NCBI RefSeq assembly: GCF_004135645.1
Contig: NZ_SDPW01000001.1
Coordinates: 1 to 64,000, forward strand
Length of the DNA: 64,000 bases
Direction: 5' to 3'
Source of the DNA: Senegalimassilia faecalis
GTDB lineage: Bacteria; Actinomycetota; Coriobacteriia; Coriobacteriales; Eggerthellaceae
Shown: piece by piece, positions 36,767-45,476 of the stretch
Numbering within the stretch: the stretch's first letter is position 1
How the letters are laid out: each line of letters starts with the position of its first letter
The notes under the pieces: model-generated
Told to the model about the DNA's origin: nothing
The model's input: the letters and a program-made list of their open reading frames with translations, nothing else
The model's database searches: none
Program-made: the position numbers and the translations under genes

Positions 36767-38325
36767 TGGCCGCGAACGAAACGGTGCGCAACGCATTGAC
36801 GCTGCCGGTGTGCCTCATCATCATGGACGGCTTGGGTCTTGCCGAGCCTGGCCCGGGCAACGCCGTGTCGCTGGCGAACACCCCTACGCTCGACCACTTG
36901 TTCGAAACGTGCTCATGGACGAAGCTTGCAGCTTCGGGCGAGGCGGTGGGCTTGCCGGCCGGGCAAATGGGCAACTCCGAAGTGGGGCACCTTAATATCG
37001 GCGCCGGCCGCGTGGTGCACCAGGAGCTCTCGCGCATCAACATGGCGTGCCGTGATGGCTCCATCTGCGAAAACGAGGTCATCAACCAGGCCATCGAGGC
37101 CGCGAAGAAGCCTGGTGCGGCGCTGCATCTTATGGGCCTGTTGTCCGACGGCGGCGTGCACTCCAGCAACGAGCACCTGTTCGCGCTCATTCGCCATGCC
37201 GTGCGAAGCGGCGTGTCCGACGTGCGCGTGCATGCGTTCATGGACGGCCGTGACGTTCCTCCTGCCAGCGGAAAAGACTACATGGCCGAGCTTGTCTCGC
37301 TCATCGAAAGCAACGGATTCGCTGATGCGGTGCGCATCGCAAGCGTTTCGGGGCGCTATTACGCCATGGACCGCGACAAGCGCTGGGAGCGCGTGCAGAA
37401 AGCGTACGAAGCCGTGGTGGAAGGCTCGCCCCAATCTAGCGCATCGGGCCCTGTTGAGGCCATGCAGGCTTCTTACGACGAAGGTGTCACGGACGAATTC
37501 GTCGTTCCCGTCGCCTTCGACGAGCGCGGTGTGCAGGAAGGCGATGCCGTCATCTTCTTCAACTTCAGGCCCGACCGCGCACGCGAGCTCACACGCGCGA
37601 TCGTCGACGAGTCGTTTGTCGGGTTCGACCGTGGTTCGCATCCGCGCGTGAACTTCGTCTGCTTGACGGAATACGATCCGGGCATCGCCGCCCCCGTGGC
37701 ATTCCCCAAGACATTCCCGGAAGATGTGCTGGCAGATGTGCTGGCCAAAGCGAACTTACGCCAGTACCACATCGCCGAAACTGAAAAGTACGCCCATGTC
37801 ACGTTCTTCCTTAACGGCGGTAGGGAAGAGCCGAAAGTGGGCGAGCAGCGCAGCCTCATTCCCAGTCCGAAAGTTGCCACGTACGACTTGCAGCCCGAAA
37901 TGAGCGAGCCTGCCGTTGCGCAGACGCTTGCGGACGCCATCGACAACGACGAGGCGGACGTCTACATCGTGAACTTCGCGAACCCCGACATGGTCGGCCA
38001 CACCGGCATCGTGCCGGCCGCCGTTGCGGCCGTCGAGGCCGTTGACGCGGGCGTTGCACGGGTGCTCGACGCCATCAAGCGCAAGGACGGTGTTGCGTTT
38101 ATCACGGCAGACCACGGTAATTGCGACAAGATGATTGCGGACGATGGTACGCCCCATACCGCTCATACCACGGCGCCTGTTCCGTTCATTTTGGTGGATG
38201 CCGCGCAAACCGGCCGTCATCTAGGCGACGAAGAGGGCGCTTTGTGCGATATCGCGCCGACGCTGCTCGATGTGATGGGACTTGCGGCCCCGCAGGCGAT
38301 GACGGGCCGAAGCCTGCTCGCCTAG
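36766..38325 (+). CDS. gpmI: 2,3-bisphosphoglycerate-independent phosphoglycerate mutase
   Basis: 519 aa. A manganese-dependent alkaline-phosphatase-fold mutase converting 3- to 2-phosphoglycerate. Metal and nucleophile motifs: LIIMDGLGLAEPGPGNAVS, QMGNSEVGHLNIGAGR (catalytic Ser), MDGRDVPP, and C-terminal ITADHGNCDKM and PHTAHTTAPVP. The start ATG 36766 overlaps the tpiA stop, implying coupling; an in-frame GTG at 36757 lies inside tpiA. Confidence 0.96.
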   Translation: MAANETVRNALTLPVCLIIMDGLGLAEPGPGNAVSLANTPTLDHLFETCSWTKLAASGEAVGLPAGQMGNSEVGHLNIGAGRVVHQELSRINMACRDGSICENEVINQAIEAAKKPGAALHLMGLLSDGGVHSSNEHLFALIRHAVRSGVSDVRVHAFMDGRDVPPASGKDYMAELVSLIESNGFADAVRIASVSGRYYAMDRDKRWERVQKAYEAVVEGSPQSSASGPVEAMQASYDEGVTDEFVVPVAFDERGVQEGDAVIFFNFRPDRARELTRAIVDESFVGFDRGSHPRVNFVCLTEYDPGIAAPVAFPKTFPEDVLADVLAKANLRQYHIAETEKYAHVTFFLNGGREEPKVGEQRSLIPSPKVATYDLQPEMSEPAVAQTLADAIDNDEADVYIVNFANPDMVGHTGIVPAAVAAVEAVDAGVARVLDAIKRKDGVAFITADHGNCDKMIADDGTPHTAHTTAPVPFILVDAAQTGRHLGDEEGALCDIAPTLLDVMGLAAPQAMTGRSLLA

Positions 38326-38372
38326 CTTGAGCTGCTGGATTAGTCTGAGCGGAGTATGTTCCGTTCGTGCAT

Positions 38373-38406
38373 GCCCGCAGGGGTTCTTGCCCCCGCGGGC
38401 TGCTTT
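38373..38406 (+). terminator. Intrinsic terminator after gpmI
   Basis: GCCCGCAGGGG and CCCCCGCGGGC form a GC-rich stem with loop TTCTTG, followed by TGCTTTA. Confidence 0.7.
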
Positions 38407-38457
38407 AGCTATACTTCAAGACTTGCATACGTAGTTTTCGAGTGAAAGTGGCAATAC

Positions 38458-38715
38458 GTGAGTCCTCTTTTGATCATCCTCATCGCCTTGCTGGTTATTT
38501 CCGGCCTGGGCCTCATCATCTTCATTCTGCTGCATTCGGGCAAGGGCACGGGCATTTCTGACATGATCGCAAGCTCCGTGTACTCGTCTCAAACGGGCAC
38601 CAGCATCGTTGAGAAGAACCTCGACCGTATCACCATCATCTTCGCAGTGGTGTTCCTGCTGTCGCTTATCGCGCTGATGATCGTGTATCCTTCGGGCTCC
38701 ATTGCCACGCGCTAA
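38458..38715 (+). CDS. secG: Protein-export membrane protein SecG
   Basis: 85 aa. SecG is a non-essential subunit of the SecYEG translocon. Two transmembrane helices (residues ~2-24 and ~58-78) flank a loop with FILLHSGKGTGISDMI, the family's Gly-rich motif. Start GTG 38458. It stands after the glycolytic genes, as in many Gram-positives, but behind a terminator. Confidence 0.88.
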   Translation: MSPLLIILIALLVISGLGLIIFILLHSGKGTGISDMIASSVYSSQTGTSIVEKNLDRITIIFAVVFLLSLIALMIVYPSGSIATR

Positions 38716-38734
38716 ATTTTTTTGAAATTGGGGC

Positions 38735-38763
38735 TTGGCAGACGGTAAACGTTCCGTTATAGT
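38735..38763 (+). promoter_or_regulatory. Promoter of tRNA-Leu
   Basis: TTGGCA (38735-38740), a 17-bp spacer and TATAGT (38758-38763). It lies 30 bp before the tRNA. Confidence 0.75.
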
Positions 38764-38792
38764 AAACGTCGTTGCTTTTCAAGCAATCTTTT

Positions 38793-38881
38793 GTCGGAGT
38801 GGTGGAACGGCAGACACGCAAGCTTGAGGTGCTTGTGCCCATTACTCGGGTGTGCGGGTTCAAATCCCGCCTCCGACACCA
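38793..38881 (+). tRNA. tRNA-Leu (GAG), CCA encoded
   Basis: Acceptor GTCGGAG pairs with CTCCGAC; discriminator A then encoded CCA. The anticodon stem CAAGC/GCTTG holds loop TTGAGGT, giving anticodon GAG. A long variable arm marks a class II leucine tRNA. T-arm CGGGTTCAAATCCCG. Confidence 0.95.
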
Positions 38882-38888
38882 ACTGTTC

Positions 38889-38917
38889 AGAGACGGCCGA
38901 AAGGTCGTCTCTTTTTG
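38889..38917 (+). terminator. Terminator of tRNA-Leu
   Basis: AGAGACGGCC, GAAA loop, GGTCGTCTCT, then TTTTTG. Between this and the tRNA-Val promoter at 39363 (about 445 nt) I see no gene, only the inverted repeat at 39308-39353. Confidence 0.85.
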
Positions 38918-39307
38918 TATTGCAAGAACATTCGCTATTGTTCAGAATCCGTTTCGGCGGCTTTTTGCATCGCTTGCTATTCGTTGCGCTTTATCCCGGT
39001 TGATAAGGCCGATGGTATCCATTCGACAATTTTTGCTTGTCTATAAAGCTGAAAGCATCCTGTGAATGTTGTTTCCCAATTGAGCGAATGAGGGAAGCGG
39101 GCGCCACGCGATAAGAGGCACGGTTGACGATCGCCTTGGTTGGATGTCGGTCCTATATTTTGCGAAGGCCTTGTCAGCGATTCATGCCTCCATCAAAGAT
39201 GATGCTCGGAATGTCGGTGCCCCTTGCTTTCTGTGCCGAAACGACTCTGCTTTCGCTTGCTTTGAATAGTTATGCTGCATAGGAAACGAACGCTGACCTG
39301 GTATTTC

Positions 39308-39353
39308 TTGAAAAAGTTGATATCTGTTGCAAAAAAAGTTCCAACTTTTTCAA
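39308..39353. repeat. 12-bp inverted repeat upstream of tRNA-Val
   Basis: TTGAAAAAGTTG (39308-39319) and CAACTTTTTCAA (39342-39353) are perfect inverted copies around 22 nt. An A-rich tract follows. It ends 10 bp before the tRNA-Val -35 box. Confidence 0.6.
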
Positions 39354-39362
39354 AAAAGGGGG

Positions 39363-39390
39363 TTGCCAGAATCTCTCGTTCCGGTATTAT
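39363..39390 (+). promoter_or_regulatory. Promoter of tRNA-Val
   Basis: TTGCCA (39363-39368), a 16-bp spacer and TATTAT (39385-39390), 48 bp before the tRNA. Confidence 0.7.
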
Positions 39391-39437
39391 ATCTCCTTGC
39401 CGACGCGCCCAAGGCGCTGAAGCAAACCACTGGATGT

Positions 39438-39512
39438 GGGCGTTTAGCTCAGGGGGAGAGCGCTTCCCTGACACGGAAGAGGTCACAAGTTCAAATCTTG
39501 TAACGCCCACCA
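39438..39512 (+). tRNA. tRNA-Val (GAC), CCA encoded
   Basis: Acceptor GGGCGTT pairs with AACGCCC; discriminator A, encoded CCA. Anticodon stem CTTCC/GGAAG with loop CTGACAC gives GAC. T-arm ACAAGTTCAAATCTTGT. Confidence 0.95.
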
Positions 39513-39521
39513 TGCAATTGC

Positions 39522-39556
39522 AAGCCAGAGGAAATATCTTACCCTCTGGCTTTTAT
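39522..39556 (+). terminator. Terminator of tRNA-Val
   Basis: AAGCCAGAGG and CCTCTGGCTT form a 10-bp stem followed by TTATATTG. Confidence 0.75.
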
Positions 39557-39599
39557 ATTGCAAGGAAGTCCTCTTGAAAAGAAATTTTCAAATTGGGAC

Positions 39600-39628
39600 T
39601 TGCATCCATTCGGAAGTTGAGTTATCAT
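39600..39628 (+). promoter_or_regulatory. Promoter of the first tRNA-Gly
   Basis: TTGCAT (39600-39605), a 17-bp spacer and TATCAT (39623-39628), 13 bp before the tRNA. Confidence 0.7.
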
Positions 39629-39641
39629 ACTTCCTCGCGAT

Positions 39642-39717
39642 GCGGACATGGCTCAGCTGGTAGAGCATCACCTTGCCAAGGTGAGGGTCGCGGGTTCGAA
39701 TCCCGTTGTCCGCTCCA
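39642..39717 (+). tRNA. tRNA-Gly (GCC), copy 1, CCA encoded
   Basis: Acceptor GCGGACA pairs with TGTCCGC; discriminator T, encoded CCA. Anticodon stem TCACC/GGTGA with loop TTGCCAA gives GCC. Identical over its full length to the copy at 39880-39955. Confidence 0.96.
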
Positions 39718-39728
39718 TTGTCTTAGCT

Positions 39729-39758
39729 GAGCTGGTCAGGAAACTGGCCAGCTCTTAA
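39729..39758 (+). terminator. Terminator-like hairpin after tRNA-Gly copy 1
   Basis: GAGCTGGTCAG, GAAA loop, CTGGCCAGCTC (one wobble), followed by TTAATA; the T-tract is short, so some readthrough into the tRNA-Cys gene is likely. Confidence 0.65.
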
Positions 39759-39779
39759 TAAGACGAAAGACGCCAGGAT

Positions 39780-39853
39780 GGCGACGTGGCCAAGTGGTAA
39801 GGCAGAGGCCTGCAAAGCCTTCACCCCCGGTTCGAATCCGGGCGTCGCCTCCA
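39780..39853 (+). tRNA. tRNA-Cys (GCA), CCA encoded
   Basis: Acceptor GGCGACG pairs with CGTCGCC; discriminator T, encoded CCA. Anticodon stem GAGGC/GCCTT with loop CTGCAAA gives GCA. No clear separate promoter. Confidence 0.95.
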
Positions 39854-39879
39854 AAAAGAGGCACTTGAAAGTTTAATAT

Positions 39880-39955
39880 GCGGACATGGCTCAGCTGGTA
39901 GAGCATCACCTTGCCAAGGTGAGGGTCGCGGGTTCGAATCCCGTTGTCCGCTCCA
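39880..39955 (+). tRNA. tRNA-Gly (GCC), copy 2, CCA encoded
   Basis: The sequence matches the copy at 39642-39717 base for base, with the same acceptor, anticodon GCC and encoded CCA. It lies 26 nt after tRNA-Cys, probably on the same transcript. Confidence 0.96.
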
Positions 39956-39964
39956 TGAATTTTT

Positions 39965-39992
39965 AAGCGATCGGTGTTCCGGTCGCTTTTTT
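39965..39992 (+). terminator. Terminator of the tRNA cluster
   Basis: AAGCGATCGG, TGTT loop, CCGGTCGCTT and then TTTT. Confidence 0.85.
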
Positions 39993-40133
39993 GATTTACG
40001 AGGTTGTTTTCTTCCACGTGTCGTTGCGATTGATCGCAATAGTTTGTGCGAATGCCCTACTTATTTACCGGTAGGAATCTCATCGACATGAATCGCCCGC
40101 TCATAAAATATGTGGCGCCCAATTTCTCATATA

Positions 40134-40147
40134 CAAACACCTGTTCG
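40134..40147 (+). promoter_or_regulatory. LexA-type SOS box upstream of uvrA
   Basis: CAAACACCTGTTCG fits the CGAAC-N4-GTTCG operator with one mismatch (A for G at position 2). TATGAT follows directly at 40148 as a likely -10 box. Confidence 0.6.
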
Positions 40148-40193
40148 TATGATAGGATACCACCGAACCATAAGCGTGAAAGGCTGGAGCAGC

Positions 40194-43070
40194 ATGAGCC
40201 AAAATGCAATCGTTATCAAAGGCGCCCGCGAACATAATTTAAAAAACGTTGATGTTGAGATTCCTCGTGACAAGCTTGTTGTTATTACGGGTCTGTCCGG
40301 CAGCGGTAAGTCGAGCCTGGCGTTCGACACCATGTATGCGGAGGGGCAGCGTCGCTATGTCGAAAGCCTTTCGAGCTACGCGCGCATGTTCCTTGGCCAG
40401 ATGAGCAAACCTGACCTTGATAGCATCGACGGTCTTTCTCCAGCTGTGTCCATCGACCAGAAAACGACGTCGCGCAATCCTCGCTCGACGGTGGGCACCA
40501 CCACGGAGATTTACGACTATCTGCGTTTGCTGTATGCCCGTGTCGGCGTTCCTCACTGCCCTGATTGTGGGCGCGTTATCAAGAAGCAAACCACCGATCA
40601 GGTAACCGACGATATCCTTGCACTTGACCCAGGTGCAAAGGCCATCATCATGGCGCCGGTTGTTGCGGGCCGAAAAGGTGAGTTCACGAAGCTGTTCGCC
40701 GATTTGGCTCACGAGGGCTTTAGCCGCGTGCGCATCGACGGCGAAATCGTGCGTTTGGATGGCGAGCCTCGCACGCTGAACAAAAAGATCAAGCACTTCA
40801 TTGATGTGGTCGTCGATCGCGTGCAACTGAAAGAAAGCGCAACCGGGCGTATTGCAGAAGCGGTCGAGCTTGCCACGAAACTTGCCGAAGGCCGCGTGTT
40901 GGTGCAGGTTTTAGGGCCCGATGGTAAGCCACAGGGTGAAGCCGGTGGCTCGTCTAGCGGAGCGAAAGGCGGTCTAGGTGCTGGCGAGCATCTGTTCTCG
41001 CTTGCTCTGGCATGCCCTGAGCACGGGCATTCTATGGATGAGCTTCAACCTCGCGACTTCAGCTTTAATGCTCCGTATGGCGCTTGCCCTGATTGCTCGG
41101 GAATCGGTAGCCGCGAAGAAGTTGACCCGTCGCTTGTGGTACCCGATCCTTCACTGACACTGGCGCAAGGTGTTATTGCGCCGTTCAAGAATGGGAACTA
41201 TTACCCGCAGGTGCTGCGCGCGGTCGCTTTGCATATGGGCTGCGATGAAAACACCCCGTGGGAAGATATGCCTAAGAAAGTTCAGAAGGCGTTGCTGCAC
41301 GGCTTGGGCGACGAAAAGGTGCGCGTCGACTACACCACGGTTGATGGTCGCAACACATATTGGTTCCTAGAATGGGAAGGCGCGTTGGCGGCGGTCATGC
41401 GTCGTTACCAAGAGGCGCAAAGCGATACCCAGCGCGAGAAACTGCAAAGCTATTTCGCTATCGTGCCGTGCCCGACGTGCGGCGGAAAGCGCTTGAAGCC
41501 CGAAATCCTTGCGGTTACGGTGGGTGGCAAATCAATTCACGAGATTTGCGAGATGAGCGCCGTTGACTCGCTCGAATTCTTCCAGGGGTTGCACTTTTCC
41601 GGTCAGCAGGGCAGCATCGCGAACCCTATTGTCAAGGAGATTGTCGCGCGCTTGAAGTTTCTCGTTGACGTGGGCCTTGACTACCTTACGCTCGAGCGCG
41701 CAACAGCAACGCTGTCGGGCGGCGAAGCGCAGCGCATCAGGCTTGCCACGCAAATCGGCGCTGGCCTGATGGGCGTGCTGTACATTCTGGACGAGCCTTC
41801 TATCGGTTTGCATCAACGCGATAACGAGCGGCTTATTGCCACGCTTGAGCACTTGCGCGACCTGGGAAACACCGTCATCGTTGTCGAGCATGACGAGGAT
41901 ACTATCCGCGCGGCTGATTATGTTGTGGACATGGGCCCTGGGGCGGGCGAGCGCGGCGGCCAGGTGGTGGCGTGCGGCACGCCTGAAGAGGTGGCGCAGA
42001 CGCCTGGTTCCATGACGGCGGACTACTTGTCCGGCAGGCGATCGATTCCTGTGCCTGAGAAGCGTCGCAATCCGCGTCGTGGTTCGTTGAAGCTGACGGG
42101 TGCGTGCGAAAACAACCTGAAAAACGTGACGCTTTCGGTGCCGTTCGGCACGTTCACGGTCATTACGGGTGTGTCGGGCAGCGGCAAAAGCTCGCTTATC
42201 ACCGACACGCTTGCTCCGGCGTTGGCGAACCGCGTCAACCATGCGCATCGACGCACGGGCGGCTATAGGAAGATTACCGGCGTCGAGAACATCGATAAGG
42301 TTATCAACATCGATCAAAGCCCCATCGGCCGCACACCGCGAAGCAATCCTGCAACCTATATCGGCCTGTGGGACGATATACGTGCGCTGTTCGCCAGCAC
42401 GCAGGAGAGCAAAGCCCATGGTTATGGCCCCGGGCGATTTAGCTTCAACGTCAGCGGTGGGCGTTGCGAAGCCTGCAAGGGCGATGGCCAGATCAAGATC
42501 GAGATGCATTTCCTCCCCGACATCTATGTGCCGTGCGAGGTGTGCGAGGGCAAACGCTATAACCGCGAGACGCTGCAGGTGACGTATCGTGGGAAGAACA
42601 TCTCGGAAGTGCTTGACATGACCGTTGAAGATGCGCTCGTGTTCTTTGAGAACATCCCCGGTATCAAACGTAAGCTGCAAACCCTGTACGATGTGGGGCT
42701 TGGATATATTCGCCTTGGCCAGCCCGCTACAACGCTTTCGGGCGGCGAAGCGCAGCGCGTGAAGCTTGCAAGCGAGCTGCATCGCCGTCAGACAGGCAAG
42801 ACGTTCTATATTTTGGACGAGCCCACTACGGGGCTTCATTTCGAGGATGTGCGGCAGCTTTTGGTGGTTTTGCAGCGGTTGGTGGATGCGGGCAACACGG
42901 TGCTGGTGATCGAGCACAACCTTGATGTCATTAAAAGCGCCGACTACATTGTGGACTTGGGGCCCGAAGGCGGCGACCGCGGAGGCGCTATCGTGGCGCA
43001 GGGAACTCCTGAACACGTAGCTACTGTGAAGGAAAGCCACACCGGTAGATTCCTTGCGCGCATGCTGTAG
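40194..43070 (+). CDS. uvrA: Excinuclease ABC subunit A
   Basis: 958 aa. UvrA detects DNA lesions in nucleotide excision repair. Two ABC ATPase halves: [14 protein letters not shown] (~32-45) and [14 protein letters not shown] (about residue 660), each with its signature LSGGEAQRI / LSGGEAQRV and the [10 protein letters not shown] / [10 protein letters not shown] Walker B. Zinc modules: [17 protein letters not shown] and CEACKGDGQ...CEVCEGKRY. Start ATG 40194 ([18 protein letters not shown]) matches the family; the longer frame to 40110 covers the promoter. Behind a LexA-like box. A ~20-residue Gly/Ser-rich stretch ([12 protein letters not shown]) lies around residue 255. Confidence 0.97.
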   Translation: MSQNAIVIKGAREHNLKNVDVEIPRDKLVVITGLSGSGKSSLAFDTMYAEGQRRYVESLSSYARMFLGQMSKPDLDSIDGLSPAVSIDQKTTSRNPRSTVGTTTEIYDYLRLLYARVGVPHCPDCGRVIKKQTTDQVTDDILALDPGAKAIIMAPVVAGRKGEFTKLFADLAHEGFSRVRIDGEIVRLDGEPRTLNKKIKHFIDVVVDRVQLKESATGRIAEAVELATKLAEGRVLVQVLGPDGKPQGEAGGSSSGAKGGLGAGEHLFSLALACPEHGHSMDELQPRDFSFNAPYGACPDCSGIGSREEVDPSLVVPDPSLTLAQGVIAPFKNGNYYPQVLRAVALHMGCDENTPWEDMPKKVQKALLHGLGDEKVRVDYTTVDGRNTYWFLEWEGALAAVMRRYQEAQSDTQREKLQSYFAIVPCPTCGGKRLKPEILAVTVGGKSIHEICEMSAVDSLEFFQGLHFSGQQGSIANPIVKEIVARLKFLVDVGLDYLTLERATATLSGGEAQRIRLATQIGAGLMGVLYILDEPSIGLHQRDNERLIATLEHLRDLGNTVIVVEHDEDTIRAADYVVDMGPGAGERGGQVVACGTPEEVAQTPGSMTADYLSGRRSIPVPEKRRNPRRGSLKLTGACENNLKNVTLSVPFGTFTVITGVSGSGKSSLITDTLAPALANRVNHAHRRTGGYRKITGVENIDKVINIDQSPIGRTPRSNPATYIGLWDDIRALFASTQESKAHGYGPGRFSFNVSGGRCEACKGDGQIKIEMHFLPDIYVPCEVCEGKRYNRETLQVTYRGKNISEVLDMTVEDALVFFENIPGIKRKLQTLYDVGLGYIRLGQPATTLSGGEAQRVKLASELHRRQTGKTFYILDEPTTGLHFEDVRQLLVVLQRLVDAGNTVLVIEHNLDVIKSADYIVDLGPEGGDRGGAIVAQGTPEHVATVKESHTGRFLARML

Positions 43071-43173
43071 AATAGCCGTCCCAATGAAATGGCGCCTGCA
43101 TTAGCGGGCGTCATTTGACGTTATCGGTAAGTATCAGCATCTTGTAAAGGCAAGAGGCTTGGAAAGGAAAAAC

Positions 43174-44730
43174 GTGTCGCAGGCGGCGGTGGTGCAAGGT
43201 CAGCATATGATGCGCGGAGTGGTGTTCGCGCTGATAGGAGCTGTGTGCTGGGGGTTTTCGGGAACGTGCGCCCAATTGCTTATGAACCAGTACGGCGCTC
43301 CCTCCGATTGGATCACCTGCGTGCGCATGCTGCTCTCTGCCGTGTTCTTCCTAGGCGTTGCCATCGTCAAGGATTGGCGCGCGCTTGCGGCGCTGTTTCG
43401 CGACGTCCGCTCCGTCATCGGCATCGCGGTGTTCGCCGTCTTCGGTATCGTGCTGTGCCAGATGAGCTATCTCAACGTTATCCACTACACGTCTGCGGGC
43501 GTGGGAACCACGCTTGAGCAGCTAGGCCTTGTCCTTATCATGCTGTGGACGTGCTTGCGCAAGCATCGGCTTCCGAACGTGCGCGAAGTGCTGGGGCTTG
43601 TCTTGGCGCTGTTCGGGTTGGTGCTGATTGCAACCCAGGGCGATATCAGCCGATTGGCGGTTTCGCAAGAAGGGCTGTTCTGGGGCATGATGTCTGCCGT
43701 GGCGTTGGCGTTGTACACGCTTATGCCGGTGAAGGTGCTGGCGAAATGGGGTTCTATGCTGGTGACGGGCTTCGCCATGCTGTTCGGCGGCGTTGCGTTG
43801 ACGCCTGTTGTGCAGCCTTGGAACGTCCCCATGGAGCTTTCGGCCGGGGCGTTTGGAGCGTTTGCCGCCATTGTGCTGGTTGGAACCTGCGCTGCGTACA
43901 TGCTGTACCTGCAGGGCGTGAACGACTGCGGTCCGGTGAAGGCGGGCTTGCTGTGCGCGGCCGAGCCGGTGTCCGCCATGGTGCTTGCCGTCGTGTGGCT
44001 GCGCGACCCGGTTTCGGCATGGGATATCGCGGGGTGCATCTGTATTCTGCTTATGATCGTTATGGTTACCGAGCTTAAACCGAAAGCTGTCCCTGCGCCG
44101 GTTGCGGCCGACGTTGCGGGCGTCGAGGCGCCGGCTTACGTGCAGGATCCTCCGGTGTTTGCTGGCCGTGCATCGGTGCTTGGCTACTACAAAAGTCGTC
44201 CTGCCACCATGGACGATTTCAAGCGCGTGCAAACGTTGCTTGATGAAGCGCACGAGACGTATGCGCAGCTCGGGATCGACGAAGGGAAGTATAAGAAGTA
44301 CCCCTCGGCTCGCCGTTTGACGCACAGCATCAAAAACGGTACCACTCATGTGGTGGAAAACGCGCTCGGGCAGCTTATCGCCGTGTACGCCGTGTCGTTT
44401 GCGCCTGATAAGAACTATGCGCGCGGGATTCACGGCGCCTGGCTGACCGATACGGCTGCCGAGCCTCAAAAGTACGCGGAATTGCATTGGGTTGCGGTTG
44501 ATCGGCCGGCGCGCAGGCGCGGTGTCGGCTCGTTCATCCTTGACCGCGCTGCGCATATCGCGCGAGACGGGGGAAGGGCAAGCATCCGCGCAGACATCTA
44601 TCCGGAAAACGAGCCCATGCGCTGGTTGCTAGAAAAACGCGGCTACAAGTTCTGTGGCACGCTGATGGTGAAAGACACGTTTGGGCGGGAAAAGCCGCGT
44701 TCGGCGTACGAATTGGTGTTTCGCGCATAG
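43174..44730 (+). CDS. DMT/EamA permease fused to a GNAT acetyltransferase domain
   Basis: 518 aa. Residues ~10-295 form ten membrane segments of an EamA drug/metabolite transporter (two EamA repeats, MRGVVFALIGAVCWGFSGTC and LFWGMMSAVALALYTLMPVK). An Ala/Pro-rich linker leads to a C-terminal GNAT domain (~345-515) with RPATMDDFKRVQTLLDEA and the acetyl-CoA loop DRPARRRGVGSFILDRA, then EKRGYKFCGTLMV. The cytosolic acetyltransferase may modify the transported compound or sense it; this is inference. Start GTG 43174 behind AAAGGAAA; TTG 43159 is an alternative. Its GNAT domain resembles the next gene, suggesting duplication. Confidence 0.85.
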   Translation: MSQAAVVQGQHMMRGVVFALIGAVCWGFSGTCAQLLMNQYGAPSDWITCVRMLLSAVFFLGVAIVKDWRALAALFRDVRSVIGIAVFAVFGIVLCQMSYLNVIHYTSAGVGTTLEQLGLVLIMLWTCLRKHRLPNVREVLGLVLALFGLVLIATQGDISRLAVSQEGLFWGMMSAVALALYTLMPVKVLAKWGSMLVTGFAMLFGGVALTPVVQPWNVPMELSAGAFGAFAAIVLVGTCAAYMLYLQGVNDCGPVKAGLLCAAEPVSAMVLAVVWLRDPVSAWDIAGCICILLMIVMVTELKPKAVPAPVAADVAGVEAPAYVQDPPVFAGRASVLGYYKSRPATMDDFKRVQTLLDEAHETYAQLGIDEGKYKKYPSARRLTHSIKNGTTHVVENALGQLIAVYAVSFAPDKNYARGIHGAWLTDTAAEPQKYAELHWVAVDRPARRRGVGSFILDRAAHIARDGGRASIRADIYPENEPMRWLLEKRGYKFCGTLMVKDTFGREKPRSAYELVFRA

Positions 44731-44858
44731 CAAATCGAAACAGTTTGGTTGCAGTTGCCGGAAATGCCGGTAGGGACGCAGCGGCCGAGGAGTACCATGG
44801 GAACGCCTTGTTCGGGCATGGGGAGATCGCCGGTTTTCGGCTGAAAGTAGGAGCGGTT

Positions 44859-45392
44859 ATGACAATGCAGTTCCGTCTTGCGACGCGAGACGATCTTGAG
44901 GGGATTTGGAACGTTCTCATGGACGGTAAGGCCGTTTTGGGAAAGCTGGGCATCGACCAGTGGCAGGGGTCGTATCCCTCGCGCGACGTCGTGCTTTCCG
45001 ATATTGATGCAGGGTATTCCTATGTCGTTGAGGAGGATGGCGTCATCATCGCGACGGAGGCCATCACCTTCAACGGCGAAAAGGTGTATGACTGCATCGA
45101 TGGCGTCTGGCTTACCGATTCCACCAGCGCCGCTCCTCGTTATGCGGTGCTGCATCGCGTGGCGTCGCTGAGCACTCAGTCTGGTCGCGGTTTGGGGCGC
45201 ATGCTGCTTGCATCGGGCCTGCAGGTTGCTCGAGAGCGTGGCAGCGAAAGCGTGCGCATTGAAACGCATCCCGCAAACGGCCCTATGCTGAAGCTTATCG
45301 AGCGTAGCGGCTTCACGCGTTGCGGCATCATCACCATCGACCATGCGGAAGGCGGCATTCCTGAGCGTGTTGCTTTCGAGGCCGTTTTGTAG
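44859..45392 (+). CDS. GNAT-family N-acetyltransferase
   Basis: 177 aa. GNAT fold: MQFRLATRDDLEGIWNVLMD, the acetyl-CoA-binding SGRGLGRMLLASGLQVA (Q/RxxGxG/A type, about residue 108-124) and LIERSGFTRCGII. The parts DGVWLTDSTSAAPRYAVLHRVA and HGAWLTDTAAEPQKYAELHWVA in the preceding fused domain align well, so the two are paralogs. Substrate unknown. Start ATG 44859 behind TAGGAGC; the longer frame to 44745 is unlikely. The 44731-44858 gap holds no gene that I recognise. Confidence 0.85.
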   Translation: MTMQFRLATRDDLEGIWNVLMDGKAVLGKLGIDQWQGSYPSRDVVLSDIDAGYSYVVEEDGVIIATEAITFNGEKVYDCIDGVWLTDSTSAAPRYAVLHRVASLSTQSGRGLGRMLLASGLQVARERGSESVRIETHPANGPMLKLIERSGFTRCGIITIDHAEGGIPERVAFEAVL

Positions 45393-45463
45393 CGTTTATG
45401 CACGACAATTTGTAATCTTCGCGCGCGTCCGCCGTCGGTTGGAGCCGCAACGAAAGCTTTGCC

Positions 45464-45469
45464 TATACT
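45464..45469 (+). promoter_or_regulatory. -10 box immediately before the membrane-anchored protein gene
   Basis: TATACT ends seven bases before the ATG at 45477, with TTGGAG 19 bp upstream as a weak -35. The mRNA would be leaderless, the same arrangement as the helicase gene at 26221. Confidence 0.5.
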
Positions 45470-45476
45470 GATATCC

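Noticed and set aside
39642-39955. Duplicate tRNA-Gly genes as attachment-site direct repeats of an integrated element
   Set aside because: Only tRNA-Cys lies between them and no integrase or phage genes are nearby; simple tRNA duplication is the better reading.
44764-44776. ATGCCGGTAGGGA, resembling the 3' half of a TPP riboswitch
   Set aside because: No CTGAGA or other 5' half is found in the preceding 150 nt, and the downstream gene is a GNAT protein, not thiamine-related. Considered chance.
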